Part shown: positions 15,463 through 24,754 of the stretch, piece by piece
Numbering within the stretch: position 1 is the first letter of the stretch
Layout: each line of letters begins with the position of its first letter
DNA from: an uncultured Eubacteriales bacterium
GTDB lineage: Bacteria; Bacillota; Clostridia; Oscillospirales; Oscillospiraceae
Reading direction: 5' to 3'
Length of the DNA: 64,000 bases
Assembly: GCA_934597725.1 (NCBI GenBank)
Contig: CAKTSK010000001.1
Coordinates: 1 to 64,000, forward strand
The notes under the pieces: generated by a model
Databases searched by the model: none
Seen by the model: only the letters and a program-made list of their open reading frames with translations
Told to the model about the DNA's origin: nothing
Position numbers and translations under genes: made by a program

Positions 15463-16776
15463 TCACCGCTCGCTGCAGAAGACCACCTTCTTTCCCTCTA
15501 AGATCATATTCGTGGTCCGCACCGCGCACATTTTGCCGCACATGGAGCAGGTGTGCCGGTCGGACGGGGGAGTGCTTTCAAAATAGCGCCGGGCCTTTTC
15601 CGGGTCTGCGGCCAGGCGGAACATCTCCTCCCAGTCCACCCGGTGCCGGGCTGCGGCCATCTGGTCATCCCGGTCCCGGGCGTGGGGGATGCCTTTGGCG
15701 ATGTCCGCCGCGTGGGCGGCGATGCGAGAGGCCATGATGCCCTCCTTCACGTCTGCCGCATCCGGCAGGCGCAGGTGCTCGGCGGGGGTGACGTAGCACA
15801 GGAAGTCCGCCCCGCTGGCGGCGGCAATGGCCCCGCCGATGGCAGAGGTGATGTGGTCATAGCCGGGGAAGATGTCGGTGACCAGAGGACCCAGAACATA
15901 GAAGGGGGCCTCGTGGCACAGGCGCTTTTCCAGGCGCATGTTGGCGGCGATCTCGTTCATGGCCATGTGGCCGGGGCCTTCGATCATCACCTGGACATCC
16001 TTGGCCCAGGCCCGCTTGGCCAGGTCCCCCAGCTCGATAAGCTCGGCGATCTGGCCGGCGTCGGTGCTGTCGTCCAGGCAGCCGGGCCGCAGGGCGTCGC
16101 CCAGGCTGATGGTCACGTCAAACTCCCGCAGGATCTCCAGCACGTCGTCGTAGAACTCATAGAAGGGGTTCTCGTTGCCGGTCATCTCCATCCAGGCGAA
16201 CAGCAGCGAGCCGCCCCGGGAGACGATGTTCATTTTCCGCTTGTCCCGCTTGAAGGCCTCCACCGCCCGGCGGTTGATGCCGGCGTGGATGGTCATAAAG
16301 TCCACGCCCTCTTCCGCGTGGGCCCGGACCACCCGGAGAAAATCCTGGGCGGTGATCTCCAGCAGGTCCTTTTCCAGGTACCCGATGGCGTCGTACATGG
16401 GCACCGTGCCGATCATGGCCGGGGACAGGTCGATGAGCTGGCGGCGGAAGGTATTGGTCTTGCCGTAGTTGGACAGGTCCATGATGGCCTCGGCGCCGAA
16501 GTCCAGGGCCATGCGGACCTTGTCCATCTCTGCTTCATAGTTGTTGGCATCCCCGGAAATGCCCAGGTTGACGTTGATCTTGGTCCGCAGACCCTTGCCG
16601 ATGCCTTCCGGGCGCAGGGATCTGTGTCGGACATTGGCGGGAATGGCGATCTGGCCCAGGGCCACCCGCCGGCGCAGTTCTTCCGGGTCCATGTATTCCT
16701 TTTCGGCCACGGCCTTCATCTCCGGCGTCAGGATCCCTTTCTTGGCTGCTTCCATCTGGGTATGATACTCTCCCAT
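15463..16776 (-). CDS. thiC: phosphomethylpyrimidine synthase
   Basis: 437 residues. ThiC is the radical-SAM enzyme converting aminoimidazole ribotide to HMP phosphate for thiamine. Visible family signatures: [60 protein letters not shown], and the C-terminal cluster motif [11 protein letters not shown] (C-x2-C-x4-C geometry). Start ATG 16774-16776 follows AAGGAGGAGGGACC; the frame upstream runs into the riboswitch and is not coding. It is controlled by the TPP riboswitch and terminator directly upstream. It is shorter at the N terminus than proteobacterial ThiC, as usual in clostridia. Confidence 0.96.
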   Translation of the reverse strand: MGEYHTQMEAAKKGILTPEMKAVAEKEYMDPEELRRRVALGQIAIPANVRHRSLRPEGIGKGLRTKINVNLGISGDANNYEAEMDKVRMALDFGAEAIMDLSNYGKTNTFRRQLIDLSPAMIGTVPMYDAIGYLEKDLLEITAQDFLRVVRAHAEEGVDFMTIHAGINRRAVEAFKRDKRKMNIVSRGGSLLFAWMEMTGNENPFYEFYDDVLEILREFDVTISLGDALRPGCLDDSTDAGQIAELIELGDLAKRAWAKDVQVMIEGPGHMAMNEIAANMRLEKRLCHEAPFYVLGPLVTDIFPGYDHITSAIGGAIAAASGADFLCYVTPAEHLRLPDAADVKEGIMASRIAAHAADIAKGIPHARDRDDQMAAARHRVDWEEMFRLAADPEKARRYFESTPPSDRHTCSMCGKMCAVRTTNMILEGKKVVFCSER

Positions 16777-16797
16777 GGTCCCTCCTCCTTTTGAGGT

Positions 16798-16846
16798 AAA
16801 AAAAATCCGGCCATCCCTTCGTCTGTTGCGACGAATTGATAGCCGT
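16798..16846 (-). terminator. riboswitch-controlled terminator of thiC
   Basis: Stem GGCTATC..TTCGTC / GACGAA..GATGGCC on the minus strand, followed by eight U. It lies between the TPP aptamer and the thiC RBS, so it is the expression platform. Confidence 0.8.
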
Positions 16847-16854
16847 TCAGCACA

Positions 16855-16962
16855 GTAATAAATTCCCTCCGTCGGCATTGTCCGAATCAGGTGCGTGGCC
16901 CGGAGGCCACAGGGTCGAAACCGTCTGTTTCCTCTCAGCCGCCACTGCAGCTCCCCTATTCG
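16855..16962 (-). ncRNA. TPP riboswitch (THI element)
   Basis: The minus strand shows the conserved aptamer in order: AGGGGAGC, GGCTGAGAGG, a P3 stem-loop, CGACC, a variable stem, ACCTGATTCGGA, AATGCCG and GGAGGGAA. It binds thiamine pyrophosphate and should favour the downstream terminator when thiamine is plentiful. Confidence 0.95.
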
Positions 16963-16967
16963 CTCCG

Positions 16968-16996
16968 ATTATAGCACCCTCTCTTCCCCTTGTCAA
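16968..16996 (-). promoter_or_regulatory. consensus promoter of the thi operon
   Basis: TTGACA - 17 bp - TATAAT, a perfect sigma-A match just upstream of the TPP riboswitch. Confidence 0.9.
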
Positions 16997-17051
16997 GGAC
17001 TCCCCCCTTCCAAAAAACTTTTTTCCGGCCCCTTTCCCCTTCGGATAGGGC

Positions 17052-17080
17052 TTGCAGGCGGCGGACATCCACGGTACAAT
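17052..17080 (+). promoter_or_regulatory. promoter of the rsmH-like/feo operon
   Basis: TTGCAG - 17 bp - TACAAT, about 40 nt upstream of the start codon. Confidence 0.75.
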
Positions 17081-17121
17081 GAAGGGCAGCAACCAGAATA
17101 TCAGAGAGGACCCATCACAAT

Positions 17122-18195
17122 ATGGAACAGGAACACAAGCGCCGCGTGCGCTATCGGGGGACCCATCCCCGGACCTATCAGGAAAAATACAAAGAGCGGG
17201 ACCCGGAACGGTACCCGGAAGCCATCGAGAAGATCCTCCGCAGCGGGAAGACCCCCGCCGGGATGCACCGGCCCATCTGCGTGGCGGAGATCCTGGACTT
17301 TCTCGCCGTCCAGCCCGGCCAGGTGGGGCTGGACGCCACCCTGGGCTACGGCGGCCACAGCCGCAAGCTGCTGGAATGTCTCCAGGGCCAGGGCCATCTG
17401 TACGCCACGGACGTGGACCCCATCGAATCGGAAAAGACCAAAGCCCGGCTGGCCGGGCTGGGGTACGGGCCGGAGCAGTTCACCCTGCGGCGGATGAACT
17501 TCGCCCAGCTGGACCAGGTGGCTCCCGGCGTCCTGTTCGACTTCGTGCTGGCCGACCTGGGGGTGTCCTCCATGCAGATCGACGATCCGGCACGGGGCTT
17601 CACCTTCAAGCAGGACGGGCCTCTGGACCTGCGCCTGGACCCCACTGCCGGGGTCCCCGCGTCCCAGCGGCTGAAAGAACTGGACCAGGAGGAGCTGGCC
17701 GCCCTGCTGGCCGAAAACGCCGACGAGCCCTATGCCGCCCCCCTGGCCAAGGCCATCTTCCACAAGGTCAAGCGGGGCGGCGGCATCCAGACCACCCGGC
17801 AGCTGGCCCAGGTGGTGGAGCACGCGCTGTCCTTCCTCCCCCAGAACGAACGGAAGGAAGGGGTCAAAAAAGCCTGTCAGCGGACCTTCCAGGCCCTGCG
17901 GATCGACGTGAATCAGGAGTTTGAGGTGCTGTACACCTTTTTAGAAAAGCTGCCCGGCGTCCTCAAGCCCGGCGGAAGGGTCGCCATCCTGACCTTCCAC
18001 TCGGGAGAGGACCGGCTGGTCAAGAAGTCCTTCCAGGCCCTCTGCCGCCAGGGGATCTATGCCGAGGCAGCCCGGGAGGTCATCCGCCCCTCCGCCCAGG
18101 AGTGCGCCCAGAATCCCCGGGCCCGCTCGGCCAAGCTGCGCTGGGCCATCCGCAGCGACCTCCCCCTGGACCCGGAAGGAAGTGACGCACCATGA
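17122..18195 (+). CDS. RsmH-like 16S rRNA (cytosine-N4) methyltransferase
   Basis: 357 residues. RsmH methylates N4 of C1402 in 16S rRNA using SAM. Family motifs are present: AGMHRPICVAEILDFL, DATLGYGGHSRKLLE (motif I), LADLGVSSMQID, GPLDLRLDP and FHSGEDRLVKKSF, where the usual Leu of FHSLEDR is Gly. A basic N-terminal extension of about 50 residues (rich in Arg, Tyr, Glu) is unlike classical RsmH. The gene is outside a division/cell-wall cluster, so I take it as an RsmH paralog. Its stop overlaps the feoAB start (ATGA). RBS AGAGAGGACC-type sequence upstream. Confidence 0.85.
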   Translation: MEQEHKRRVRYRGTHPRTYQEKYKERDPERYPEAIEKILRSGKTPAGMHRPICVAEILDFLAVQPGQVGLDATLGYGGHSRKLLECLQGQGHLYATDVDPIESEKTKARLAGLGYGPEQFTLRRMNFAQLDQVAPGVLFDFVLADLGVSSMQIDDPARGFTFKQDGPLDLRLDPTAGVPASQRLKELDQEELAALLAENADEPYAAPLAKAIFHKVKRGGGIQTTRQLAQVVEHALSFLPQNERKEGVKKACQRTFQALRIDVNQEFEVLYTFLEKLPGVLKPGGRVAILTFHSGEDRLVKKSFQALCRQGIYAEAAREVIRPSAQECAQNPRARSAKLRWAIRSDLPLDPEGSDAP

Positions 18196-20558
18196 CCACC
18201 ACCCTGAAAGACCTCCGGCCGGGACAGGCCGGCGTCATCACCGCCGTGGGCGGCGACGGCTCCCTGCGGCAGCATTTTCTGGACATGGGCGTCATCCCCG
18301 GGGCCGAGGTCACCCTGATCAAATTCGCCCCCATGGGAGACCCCATGGAGCTGCGCATCCACGGCTATGAACTCACCCTCCGGCTGGCCGACGGGGAAAA
18401 GGTCACCGTGACCCCCTACCCCGAGGACCACCTTTGGCAGGAGGAAGCGCCCGCCCTCACGCCGGACACCCTGGCCCACCCCGGCCTGGGCGAGGGGGGC
18501 AAGTTTCACGTCAAAGCCGATGAAACCCCCCTGCCCCCCGGCACCCAGCTGACCTTCGCCCTGGCCGGCAACCAGAACTGCGGCAAAACCACCCTGTTCA
18601 ACCAGCTCACCGGGGCCAACCAGCATGTGGGCAACTTCCCCGGTGTCACCGTAGACCAGAAGAGCGGGGGCATCCGGGGCCACCAGGAGACCCTGGTCAC
18701 CGACCTGCCCGGCATCTATTCCCTCTCCCCCTACACCAACGAGGAGATCGTCTCCCGGCAGTTCATCCTCCACGAACATCCCACGGGGATCATCAACATC
18801 GTGGACGCCACCAACATCGAGCGCAACCTCTACCTGACCATGCAGCTGCTGGAGCTGGACGTGCCCATGGTCCTGGCCCTGAACATGATGGACGAGGTCC
18901 GGGGCAACGGCGGCTCCATCCACATCAACCGCATGGAGGAGCTGCTGGGCATCCCGGTGATCCCCATCGTCGCCGCCAAAAACGAGGGCGTGGCAGAGTT
19001 GGTGGACCACGCCCTCCATGTGGCCCAATATCAGGAGCGCCCCGGCCGGACGGATTTCTGCGACAAAAACGACCACAACGGGGCCGTCCACCGCTGTCTG
19101 CACGGCATCATGCACCTGGTGGAGGACCACGCCAAGGCCGCAGACATCCCCCTGCGCTTCGCCGCCAGCAAGCTGGTGGAGGGCGACCCCCTGGTGCTGG
19201 AATCCCTTCACCTGAGCCAGAACGAGAAAGAGATGCTGGAACACATCATCTGCCAGATGGAGGAGGAGCGGGGGCTGGACCGGGCCGCCGCCATCGCCGA
19301 CATGCGCTTCTCCTTCATTCAGAAGCTCTGCCGCCAGACGGTGGTCAAGCCCCGGGAGAGCAAGGAACACGAGCGCAGCCGGAAGATCGACGCCTTCCTC
19401 ACCGGCAAGTACACCGCCATCCCCGCCTTTGTGGGCATCATGGCCCTGGTGTTCTTCCTCACCTTCAATGTCATCGGGGCCTGGTTCCAGACCCTGCTGG
19501 CCGGGGGCATCGACTGGCTGACCCAGACCGTCGACGCCGCGCTGGCCTCCTGGAACATCAACCCCGTCCTCCATTCCCTGGTCATCGACGGCATCTTCAA
19601 CGGCGTGGGCAGCGTCCTCAGCTTTGTGCCCATCATCGTCACCCTGTTTTTCTTTCTCTCCCTGCTGGAAGACAGCGGGTACATGGCCCGGGTGGCCTTT
19701 GTCATGGACAAGCTGCTGCGGAAGATCGGCCTGTCCGGCCGGAGCATCGTGCCCATGCTCATCGGCTTCGGCTGCACGGTGCCGGGGGTCATGGCCAGCC
19801 GGACCCTCCCCTCGGAGCGGGACCGGAAAATGACCATCCTGCTGACCCCCTTCATGAGCTGCTCGGCCAAGCTGCCCATCTACGGCTTCTTCACCTCGGT
19901 CTTTTTCCCCGGCCGGGGGGGCCTTATCATGGTCCTGCTCTACTTTTTCGGCATCTGCATGGGCATCCTCCTGGCGCTGCTGTCCAAGAACACCATGTTC
20001 CGGGGCGAGGCCGTCCCCTTCGTCATGGAGCTGCCCAACTACCGGATGCCCGGGGCCAAGAACGTGGGGCATCTGCTGTGGGACAAGGCCAAGGATTTCC
20101 TCCAGCGGGCCTTCACCGTCATCTTCCTGGCCACCATCGTGGTCTGGTTCCTGCAGACCTTTGACCTGCACCTGAACATCGTCTCCGACTCCCAGGACAG
20201 CATCCTGGCCCTGGTGGCCGGGGTCCTCACGCCCCTCTTTGCCCCCCTGGGCTTCGGCGACTGGCGGTTCTCCACCGCCCTCATCGCGGGCTTTATGGCC
20301 AAGGAGAGCGTGGTGTCCACCCTCTCGGTCCTCTTCGGGAGCACCGGGGCCATCGTGGCCATCCTCTCCCCCCTGTCCGCCCTGTGCCTGCTGGTCTTCT
20401 GCCTGCTCTACACCCCCTGCGTGGCGGCCATCGCCGCCATCAAGCGGGAGCTGGGGCTCAAGTGGGCCGTGGGCGTGGTGGTCGGCCAGTGCGTCATCGC
20501 CTGGCTGGCCGCGCTGGGGGTCCGCCTGATCGGCGCCGCCGTGGGGCTGCCCCTATGA
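18192..20558 (+). CDS. feoB: ferrous iron transporter, FeoA-FeoB fusion
   Basis: 788 residues. Residues 1-80 are an FeoA/SH3-like domain (LKDLRPGQAGVI, HFLDMGVIPGAEVTLIKFAP). From about 115 comes the FeoB G domain: GNQNCGKTTLFN (G1), the GNFPGVTVD switch, DLPGIYSLSPY (G3) and LNMMDE (G4). The membrane core follows from about 410, with the gate motifs GFGCTVPG and MSCSAKLPIY. It imports Fe2+ in anaerobes. It is translationally coupled to the upstream methyltransferase and to the Cys-rich companion downstream. Confidence 0.95.
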   Translation: MTTTLKDLRPGQAGVITAVGGDGSLRQHFLDMGVIPGAEVTLIKFAPMGDPMELRIHGYELTLRLADGEKVTVTPYPEDHLWQEEAPALTPDTLAHPGLGEGGKFHVKADETPLPPGTQLTFALAGNQNCGKTTLFNQLTGANQHVGNFPGVTVDQKSGGIRGHQETLVTDLPGIYSLSPYTNEEIVSRQFILHEHPTGIINIVDATNIERNLYLTMQLLELDVPMVLALNMMDEVRGNGGSIHINRMEELLGIPVIPIVAAKNEGVAELVDHALHVAQYQERPGRTDFCDKNDHNGAVHRCLHGIMHLVEDHAKAADIPLRFAASKLVEGDPLVLESLHLSQNEKEMLEHIICQMEEERGLDRAAAIADMRFSFIQKLCRQTVVKPRESKEHERSRKIDAFLTGKYTAIPAFVGIMALVFFLTFNVIGAWFQTLLAGGIDWLTQTVDAALASWNINPVLHSLVIDGIFNGVGSVLSFVPIIVTLFFFLSLLEDSGYMARVAFVMDKLLRKIGLSGRSIVPMLIGFGCTVPGVMASRTLPSERDRKMTILLTPFMSCSAKLPIYGFFTSVFFPGRGGLIMVLLYFFGICMGILLALLSKNTMFRGEAVPFVMELPNYRMPGAKNVGHLLWDKAKDFLQRAFTVIFLATIVVWFLQTFDLHLNIVSDSQDSILALVAGVLTPLFAPLGFGDWRFSTALIAGFMAKESVVSTLSVLFGSTGAIVAILSPLSALCLLVFCLLYTPCVAAIAAIKRELGLKWAVGVVVGQCVIAWLAALGVRLIGAAVGLPL

Positions 20559-20716
20559 ACCTGCCCAGCCTGCTCCTGCTGCTGGCCCTGGCCCTGACGG
20601 TGGGGCTGGCGGTCCGGCAGCTCTGGCGGCGGCGGGGACGCGGCAGCTGCGGCAGCTGCGGCGGCTGCCCCGGCTGTCACGGCGGGTCCTGTCCCCCCTC
20701 TCCCCCCGACCCATGA
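20555..20716 (+). CDS. FeoB-associated Cys-rich membrane protein
   Basis: 53 residues: one N-terminal membrane helix (PSLLLLLALALTVGLAV), an Arg-rich stretch, then a Cys/Gly cluster (GSCGSCGGCPGCHGGSC) with five cysteines. This is the usual small companion encoded directly after feoB in Firmicutes; its role in iron transport is not established. The ATG overlaps the feoB stop (ATGA). Confidence 0.88.
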   Translation: MNLPSLLLLLALALTVGLAVRQLWRRRGRGSCGSCGGCPGCHGGSCPPSPPDP

Positions 20717-20722
20717 CCCTTT

Positions 20723-20756
20723 CCGCCCCCCGCCCGGTGTTCCGGGCGGGGGGCGG
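20723..20756. terminator. GC-rich hairpin after the feo operon
   Basis: Perfect 15-bp stem (CCGCCCCCCGCCCGG and its complement) with a TGTT loop. The following U-run is short. Confidence 0.65.
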
Positions 20757-20813
20757 CGTTCTGCTGAGAAAAAGAATTTTCTTATAACAGGGCAAGAGAT
20801 TTGTTATCCCCCG

Positions 20814-20842
20814 TTGAAATACCTGACAGAATGTAGTACAAT
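20814..20842 (+). promoter_or_regulatory. promoter of first NSS transporter
   Basis: TTGAAA - 17 bp - TACAAT, about 50 nt before the start codon. Confidence 0.8.
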
Positions 20843-20892
20843 CGGGGACGCTGTAAAAAACAGTAGAGAACAACAACGATAGGAGAGAGAAC

Positions 20893-22260
20893 ATGCAGCG
20901 AGAACGCTTAGGCAGCCGGTTGGGCTTTATCCTGCTCAGCGCCGGCTGTGCCATCGGCATCGGCAACGTGTGGAAATTTCCCTACATGGTGGGACAGAAC
21001 GGAGGCGGCATTTTTGTGCTGATCTACCTGTTCTTCCTGCTGGTCATGGGCATCCCCGTCATGACCATCGAGTTTTCCCTGGGCCGGGCCAGCCAGAAAA
21101 GCCCCGTGCGCCTGTACCAGCAGCTGGAACCCAAGGGGTCCAAGTGGCACCTGCACGGCTACGTCGCCCTGGCCGGCAACTTCATTCTGATGATGTTTTA
21201 CACCACCGTGGGCGGCTGGATGATCCAGTACTTCCTGGGCACCGCCTCCGGCCGCTTCAGCGGCATGGACACCGCCCAGGTGGAGACCGCCTTTGCGGAG
21301 GTCTGCGCCAACCCGGTCACCATGGTGGCCTTCATGGCCCTGGTGGTGGTTCTGGGCTTCTTCGTCTGCTCCTTCGGCCTGCAAAAGGGCCTGGAGCGAG
21401 TGACCAAGTACATGATGCTGGCCCTGCTGGCCATCATGGTGATCCTGGCCGTCCACAGCTTTACCATGGACGGGGCCAAGGAGGGCCTGTCCTTCTACCT
21501 CAAGCCTGACCTGGGCAAGATGAAAGAGGTGGGCATCGGCAACGTGATCGTGGCCGCCATGAACCAGGCCTTCTTCACCCTCAGCCTGGGCATCGGCGCC
21601 ATGGCCATCTTCGGCAGCTACATCGGCAAGGACCACACCCTCATGGGCGAGTCCATCAACGTGGCCATCCTGGACACCTTCGTGGCCCTGGTCTCCGGCC
21701 TGATCATCTTCCCCGCCTGCTTCACCTACAACGTGGAGGTGGGGGCCGGCCCCAGCCTGATCTTCGTCACCCTGCCCAACGTGTTCAACCACATGCCCCT
21801 GGGCAACCTGTGGGGGGCGCTGTTCTTCGTCTTTATGACCTTCGCCGCCCTGTCCACCGTGCTGGCGGTGTTTGAGAACATCCTCTCCTGCTGCATGGAC
21901 CTGTTCGGCTGGAGCCGGAAGAAGGCCTGCCTCATCAACTGCCTGCTCATCCTGGTCCTCTCCCTGCCCTGCGCCCTGGGCTTCAACGTCCTGTCGGGCA
22001 TCCACCCCCTGGGCGGGAGCACCAACTTCATGGACCTGGAGGACTTCCTGGTGAGCAACCTCCTGCTGCCCCTGGGTTCCCTGATCTTTGTCCTGTTTGC
22101 CGTGAGCAAAAAGGGCTGGGGCTGGAAGAACTTCATGGAGGAGGCCAACGCCGGCCGGGGCCTGCGGGTCAAGCCGTGGATGCGCGGGTACATCACCTAT
22201 GTGCTGCCCCTGATCATCCTGGCCCTGTTCCTCATCGGCATCGTCAGTTACTTTTCCTGA
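20893..22260 (+). CDS. sodium:neurotransmitter symporter (NSS/SNF) family transporter, copy A
   Basis: 455 residues with about 11-12 membrane segments. NSS signatures are visible: the unwound TM1 motif SAGCAIGIGNVWKFPY with the sodium-site GNVWKFPY, NGGGIFVLIYL, and GIGAMAIFGSYIG in TM6. Bacterial members carry out Na+-driven uptake of amino acids such as leucine or tryptophan; the substrate here is unknown. RBS ATAGGAGAGAG upstream of ATG 20893. It has its own promoter and weak terminator. The next gene is a near-identical-length paralog. Confidence 0.93.
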   Translation: MQRERLGSRLGFILLSAGCAIGIGNVWKFPYMVGQNGGGIFVLIYLFFLLVMGIPVMTIEFSLGRASQKSPVRLYQQLEPKGSKWHLHGYVALAGNFILMMFYTTVGGWMIQYFLGTASGRFSGMDTAQVETAFAEVCANPVTMVAFMALVVVLGFFVCSFGLQKGLERVTKYMMLALLAIMVILAVHSFTMDGAKEGLSFYLKPDLGKMKEVGIGNVIVAAMNQAFFTLSLGIGAMAIFGSYIGKDHTLMGESINVAILDTFVALVSGLIIFPACFTYNVEVGAGPSLIFVTLPNVFNHMPLGNLWGALFFVFMTFAALSTVLAVFENILSCCMDLFGWSRKKACLINCLLILVLSLPCALGFNVLSGIHPLGGSTNFMDLEDFLVSNLLLPLGSLIFVLFAVSKKGWGWKNFMEEANAGRGLRVKPWMRGYITYVLPLIILALFLIGIVSYFS

Positions 22261-22278
22261 TCCCGTTTCGTCCCCCGA

Positions 22279-22309
22279 CCCCGTCCCGGCAGACAGCTGC
22301 CGGGGCGGG
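22279..22309 (+). terminator. hairpin after NSS copy A
   Basis: CCCGGCAG / CTGCCGGG stem with ACAG loop, extendable with G/C pairs. No strong U-run follows, so termination may be partial. Confidence 0.4.
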
Positions 22310-22375
22310 ACCGGGGGATTTGTCACCCATTTTTTGGCAAACCAGAAAGTTTCCCCGCTTTTTCCCCACAAAGTG

Positions 22376-22404
22376 TTGCATTTTTGGGGGAAATACGGTA
22401 CAAT
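22376..22404 (+). promoter_or_regulatory. promoter of second NSS transporter
   Basis: TTGCAT - 17 bp - TACAAT, about 65 nt before the start codon. Confidence 0.75.
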
Positions 22405-22469
22405 GAGAAGCCTTTGATTTTTGGCATTAAAGCAGTAAACCCCCAAAACACAACGAAAGAGAGAGAATT

Positions 22470-23837
22470 ATGGAACGAGAACGCTTAGGCACCCGGCTGG
22501 GCTTCATCCTGCTCAGCGCCGGCTGTGCCATCGGCATCGGCAACGTGTGGAAATTCCCCTACATGGTGGGCCAGAACGGCGGCGGCGCCTTCGTGCTGCT
22601 GTACCTGTTCTTCCTGCTGGTCATGGGCATCCCTGTCATGACCATCGAGTTTTCCCTGGGCCGGGCCAGCCAGAAAAGCCCCGTGCGCCTGTATCAGGCC
22701 CTGGCCCCCAAGGGGAGCAAGTGGTTCCTCCACGGCTACGCGGCCATGATCGGCAACTACCTGCTCATGATGTTCTACACCACCGTGGCCGGCTGGATGA
22801 TCCAGTACTTCCTGGCCACCGCCACCGGCCGCTTCAACGGCCTGGACGCCAGCCAGGTGGAGCAGGTCTATCAGCAGATCTGCGCCAACCCGGGCACCAT
22901 GGTGCTCTTCACCTCCCTGGTGGTGGTGCTGGGCTTCTTCATCTGCTCCTTCAGCCTGCAAAAGGGCCTGGAAAAGGTGAGCAAATACATGATGCTGGCC
23001 CTGCTGGCCATCATGGTGGTGCTGGCCATCCACAGCTTTACCATGGACGGCGCCAAAGAGGGCCTGTCCTTCTACCTCAAGCCCGACCTGGGCAAGATGA
23101 AAGAAGTTGGCATCGGCAACGTGATCGTGGGCGCCATGACCCAGGCCTTCTTCACCCTCAGCCTGGGCATGGGCGGCATGGCCATCTTCGGCAGCTACAT
23201 CGGCAAGGAGCGCTCCCTCATGGGCGAGTCGGTGAACGTGGCCCTGCTGGACACCTTCGTGGCCCTGGTCTCCGGCCTGATCATCTTCCCCGCCTGCTTC
23301 ACCTACAACGTGGAGGCCGGCGCTGGCCCCAGCCTGATCTTCGTCACCCTGCCCAACGTGTTCAACCACATGCCCCTGGGCAACCTGTGGGGCGCCCTGT
23401 TCTTCGTCTTTATGACCTTTGCCGCCCTGACCACAGTGCTGGCTGTGTTCGAGAACATTCTGGCCTGCTGCATGGACCTGTTCGGCTGGAGCCGGAAGAA
23501 GGCCTGCCTGATCAACTGCCTGGCCATGCTGGTGCTGGCCCTGCCCTGCGCCCTGGGCTTCAACGTCCTGTCGGGCATCCACCCCCTGGGCGGGACCACC
23601 AACTTCATGGATCTGGAGGACTTCCTGGTCAGCAACATCATCCTGCCGGTGGGTTCGCTGGTCTTCCTGCTCTTTGCCGTGAGCAAGAAGGGCTGGGGCT
23701 GGAAGAACTTCACCGACGAAGCCAACGCCGGCCATGGTCTGAAGGTCAAAAACTGGATGCGGGGCTACATGACCTATGTGCTGCCCTTCCTGTTCCTGGC
23801 CATCTTCCTCATCGGCCTGATCACTTACTTCAAGTGA
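22470..23837 (+). CDS. sodium:neurotransmitter symporter (NSS/SNF) family transporter, copy B
   Basis: 455 residues, colinear with copy A without gaps and identical at the great majority of positions, including GIGNVWKFPYMVGQNGGG and the long segment around LKPDLGKMKEVGIGNVIV. Differences cluster in the outer loop after TM3 (residues about 118-140) and at TM6 (GMGGMAIFGSY in place of GIGAMAIFGSY), positions that can affect substrate choice in this fold. It has a separate promoter and terminator, so the two copies can be regulated independently. RBS GAAAGAGAGAG upstream. Confidence 0.93.
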   Translation: MERERLGTRLGFILLSAGCAIGIGNVWKFPYMVGQNGGGAFVLLYLFFLLVMGIPVMTIEFSLGRASQKSPVRLYQALAPKGSKWFLHGYAAMIGNYLLMMFYTTVAGWMIQYFLATATGRFNGLDASQVEQVYQQICANPGTMVLFTSLVVVLGFFICSFSLQKGLEKVSKYMMLALLAIMVVLAIHSFTMDGAKEGLSFYLKPDLGKMKEVGIGNVIVGAMTQAFFTLSLGMGGMAIFGSYIGKERSLMGESVNVALLDTFVALVSGLIIFPACFTYNVEAGAGPSLIFVTLPNVFNHMPLGNLWGALFFVFMTFAALTTVLAVFENILACCMDLFGWSRKKACLINCLAMLVLALPCALGFNVLSGIHPLGGTTNFMDLEDFLVSNIILPVGSLVFLLFAVSKKGWGWKNFTDEANAGHGLKVKNWMRGYMTYVLPFLFLAIFLIGLITYFK

Positions 23838-23844
23838 CCCCTTC

Positions 23845-23882
23845 AGCTGCCTTCGGCGCCTGTGGCCCGAGGGCAGCTTTTT
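23845..23882 (+). terminator. terminator of NSS copy B
   Basis: AGCTGCC..TCGG / CCGA..GGGCAGCT followed by TTTTTC. Confidence 0.7.
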
Positions 23883-23976
23883 CATCCGGCCTCCCGCCTT
23901 GACGAACGGGCGGGAGCCGATTAAAATAGGAACAGAATCCACCGTGTTTCCCGTTACTGGAAGGAGGCTTGCCGCC

Positions 23977-24699
23977 ATGCGATCCCATCCCCTGCCCCCG
24001 GCCCGCCGGAAAGGGTTGGCCGTGGTCCTGATCCTGCTGTTTCTGGGCGCCGCCGCCCTCATCTGCTGGCGGGTGGGGATGCCCATGGTCCGCCTGGCCT
24101 CGGACCCGGAGTCCTTTCGCCAGTGGCTGTCTCACCGCAAGCTGGGCGGGGTGCTGATCTACGGGGCGATGGTGTTTTTCCAGGTCCTCTTCGCCGTCAT
24201 CCCCGGCGAGCCGCTGGAGATCGCCGGGGGCTATGCCTTCGGCCCCTTCTGGGGGACCCTGACCTGCATGGCCGCCGCCGCCCTGGGCAGTCTGGTGGTC
24301 TTTGCCCTGGTCCGGCGGTTTGGGATGCGGCTGGTGGAGCTCTTCTACTCCCGGGAAAAATTGCAGCACATCCGGTTTTTGCAGAGTTCTCCCCAGCGCA
24401 ACCTGCTCTTTCTGGTGGTCTTTATGATCCCCGGCACCCCCAAGGACCTGCTGTGCTACTTCGCCGGCCTGACCGACCTGAAGCTGAGCACCTTCCTGCT
24501 GATCTCCTCTCTGGGGCGGCTGCCGTCGGTGATCACCTCCACCCTGGGCGGCGACGCCCTGGGGACCCGGAACTATACCACCGCCGTGGTGGTCTTTCTG
24601 GTGACCTTCTGCCTGAGCGTCGCCGGTCTGCTGTGCTACCAAAAGATCTGCCGCTGGCACGCCCAGCGGAAACAGAACCACCCGCCCTACCAGCCCTGA
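23977..24699 (+). CDS. TVP38/TMEM64 (SNARE-associated/DedA-like) membrane protein
   Basis: 240 residues, five to six membrane segments. Family motifs visible are VIPGEPLEIAGGYAFGPFWG, ALGSLVVFALVRRFG and FMIPGTPKDLLCYFAGLT, with the paired re-entrant loops typical of the VTT domain. Such proteins are proposed lipid scramblases or lipid-handling factors. Start ATG 23977 has AAGGAGG nearby; an upstream in-frame extension is rejected. Followed at 24755 by a radical-SAM gene after a short GC hairpin (24722-24738). Confidence 0.88.
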   Translation: MRSHPLPPARRKGLAVVLILLFLGAAALICWRVGMPMVRLASDPESFRQWLSHRKLGGVLIYGAMVFFQVLFAVIPGEPLEIAGGYAFGPFWGTLTCMAAAALGSLVVFALVRRFGMRLVELFYSREKLQHIRFLQSSPQRNLLFLVVFMIPGTPKDLLCYFAGLTDLKLSTFLLISSLGRLPSVITSTLGGDALGTRNYTTAVVVFLVTFCLSVAGLLCYQKICRWHAQRKQNHPPYQP

Positions 24700-24754
24700 C
24701 CGGGCCGGGGCACAAAAATACGCGGGGCCGCGCCCCGCCTGTCTGGAGGTCCGT

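Noticed and set aside
18057..20171. Long minus-strand frame opposite feoB
   Set aside because: Low-complexity His/Gly/Gln/Asp-rich text with no RBS; feoB is unambiguous.
20893..23837. Long direct repeats suggesting a mobile element
   Set aside because: The repetition is a tandem duplication of one transporter gene; no transposase or terminal inverted repeats are present.
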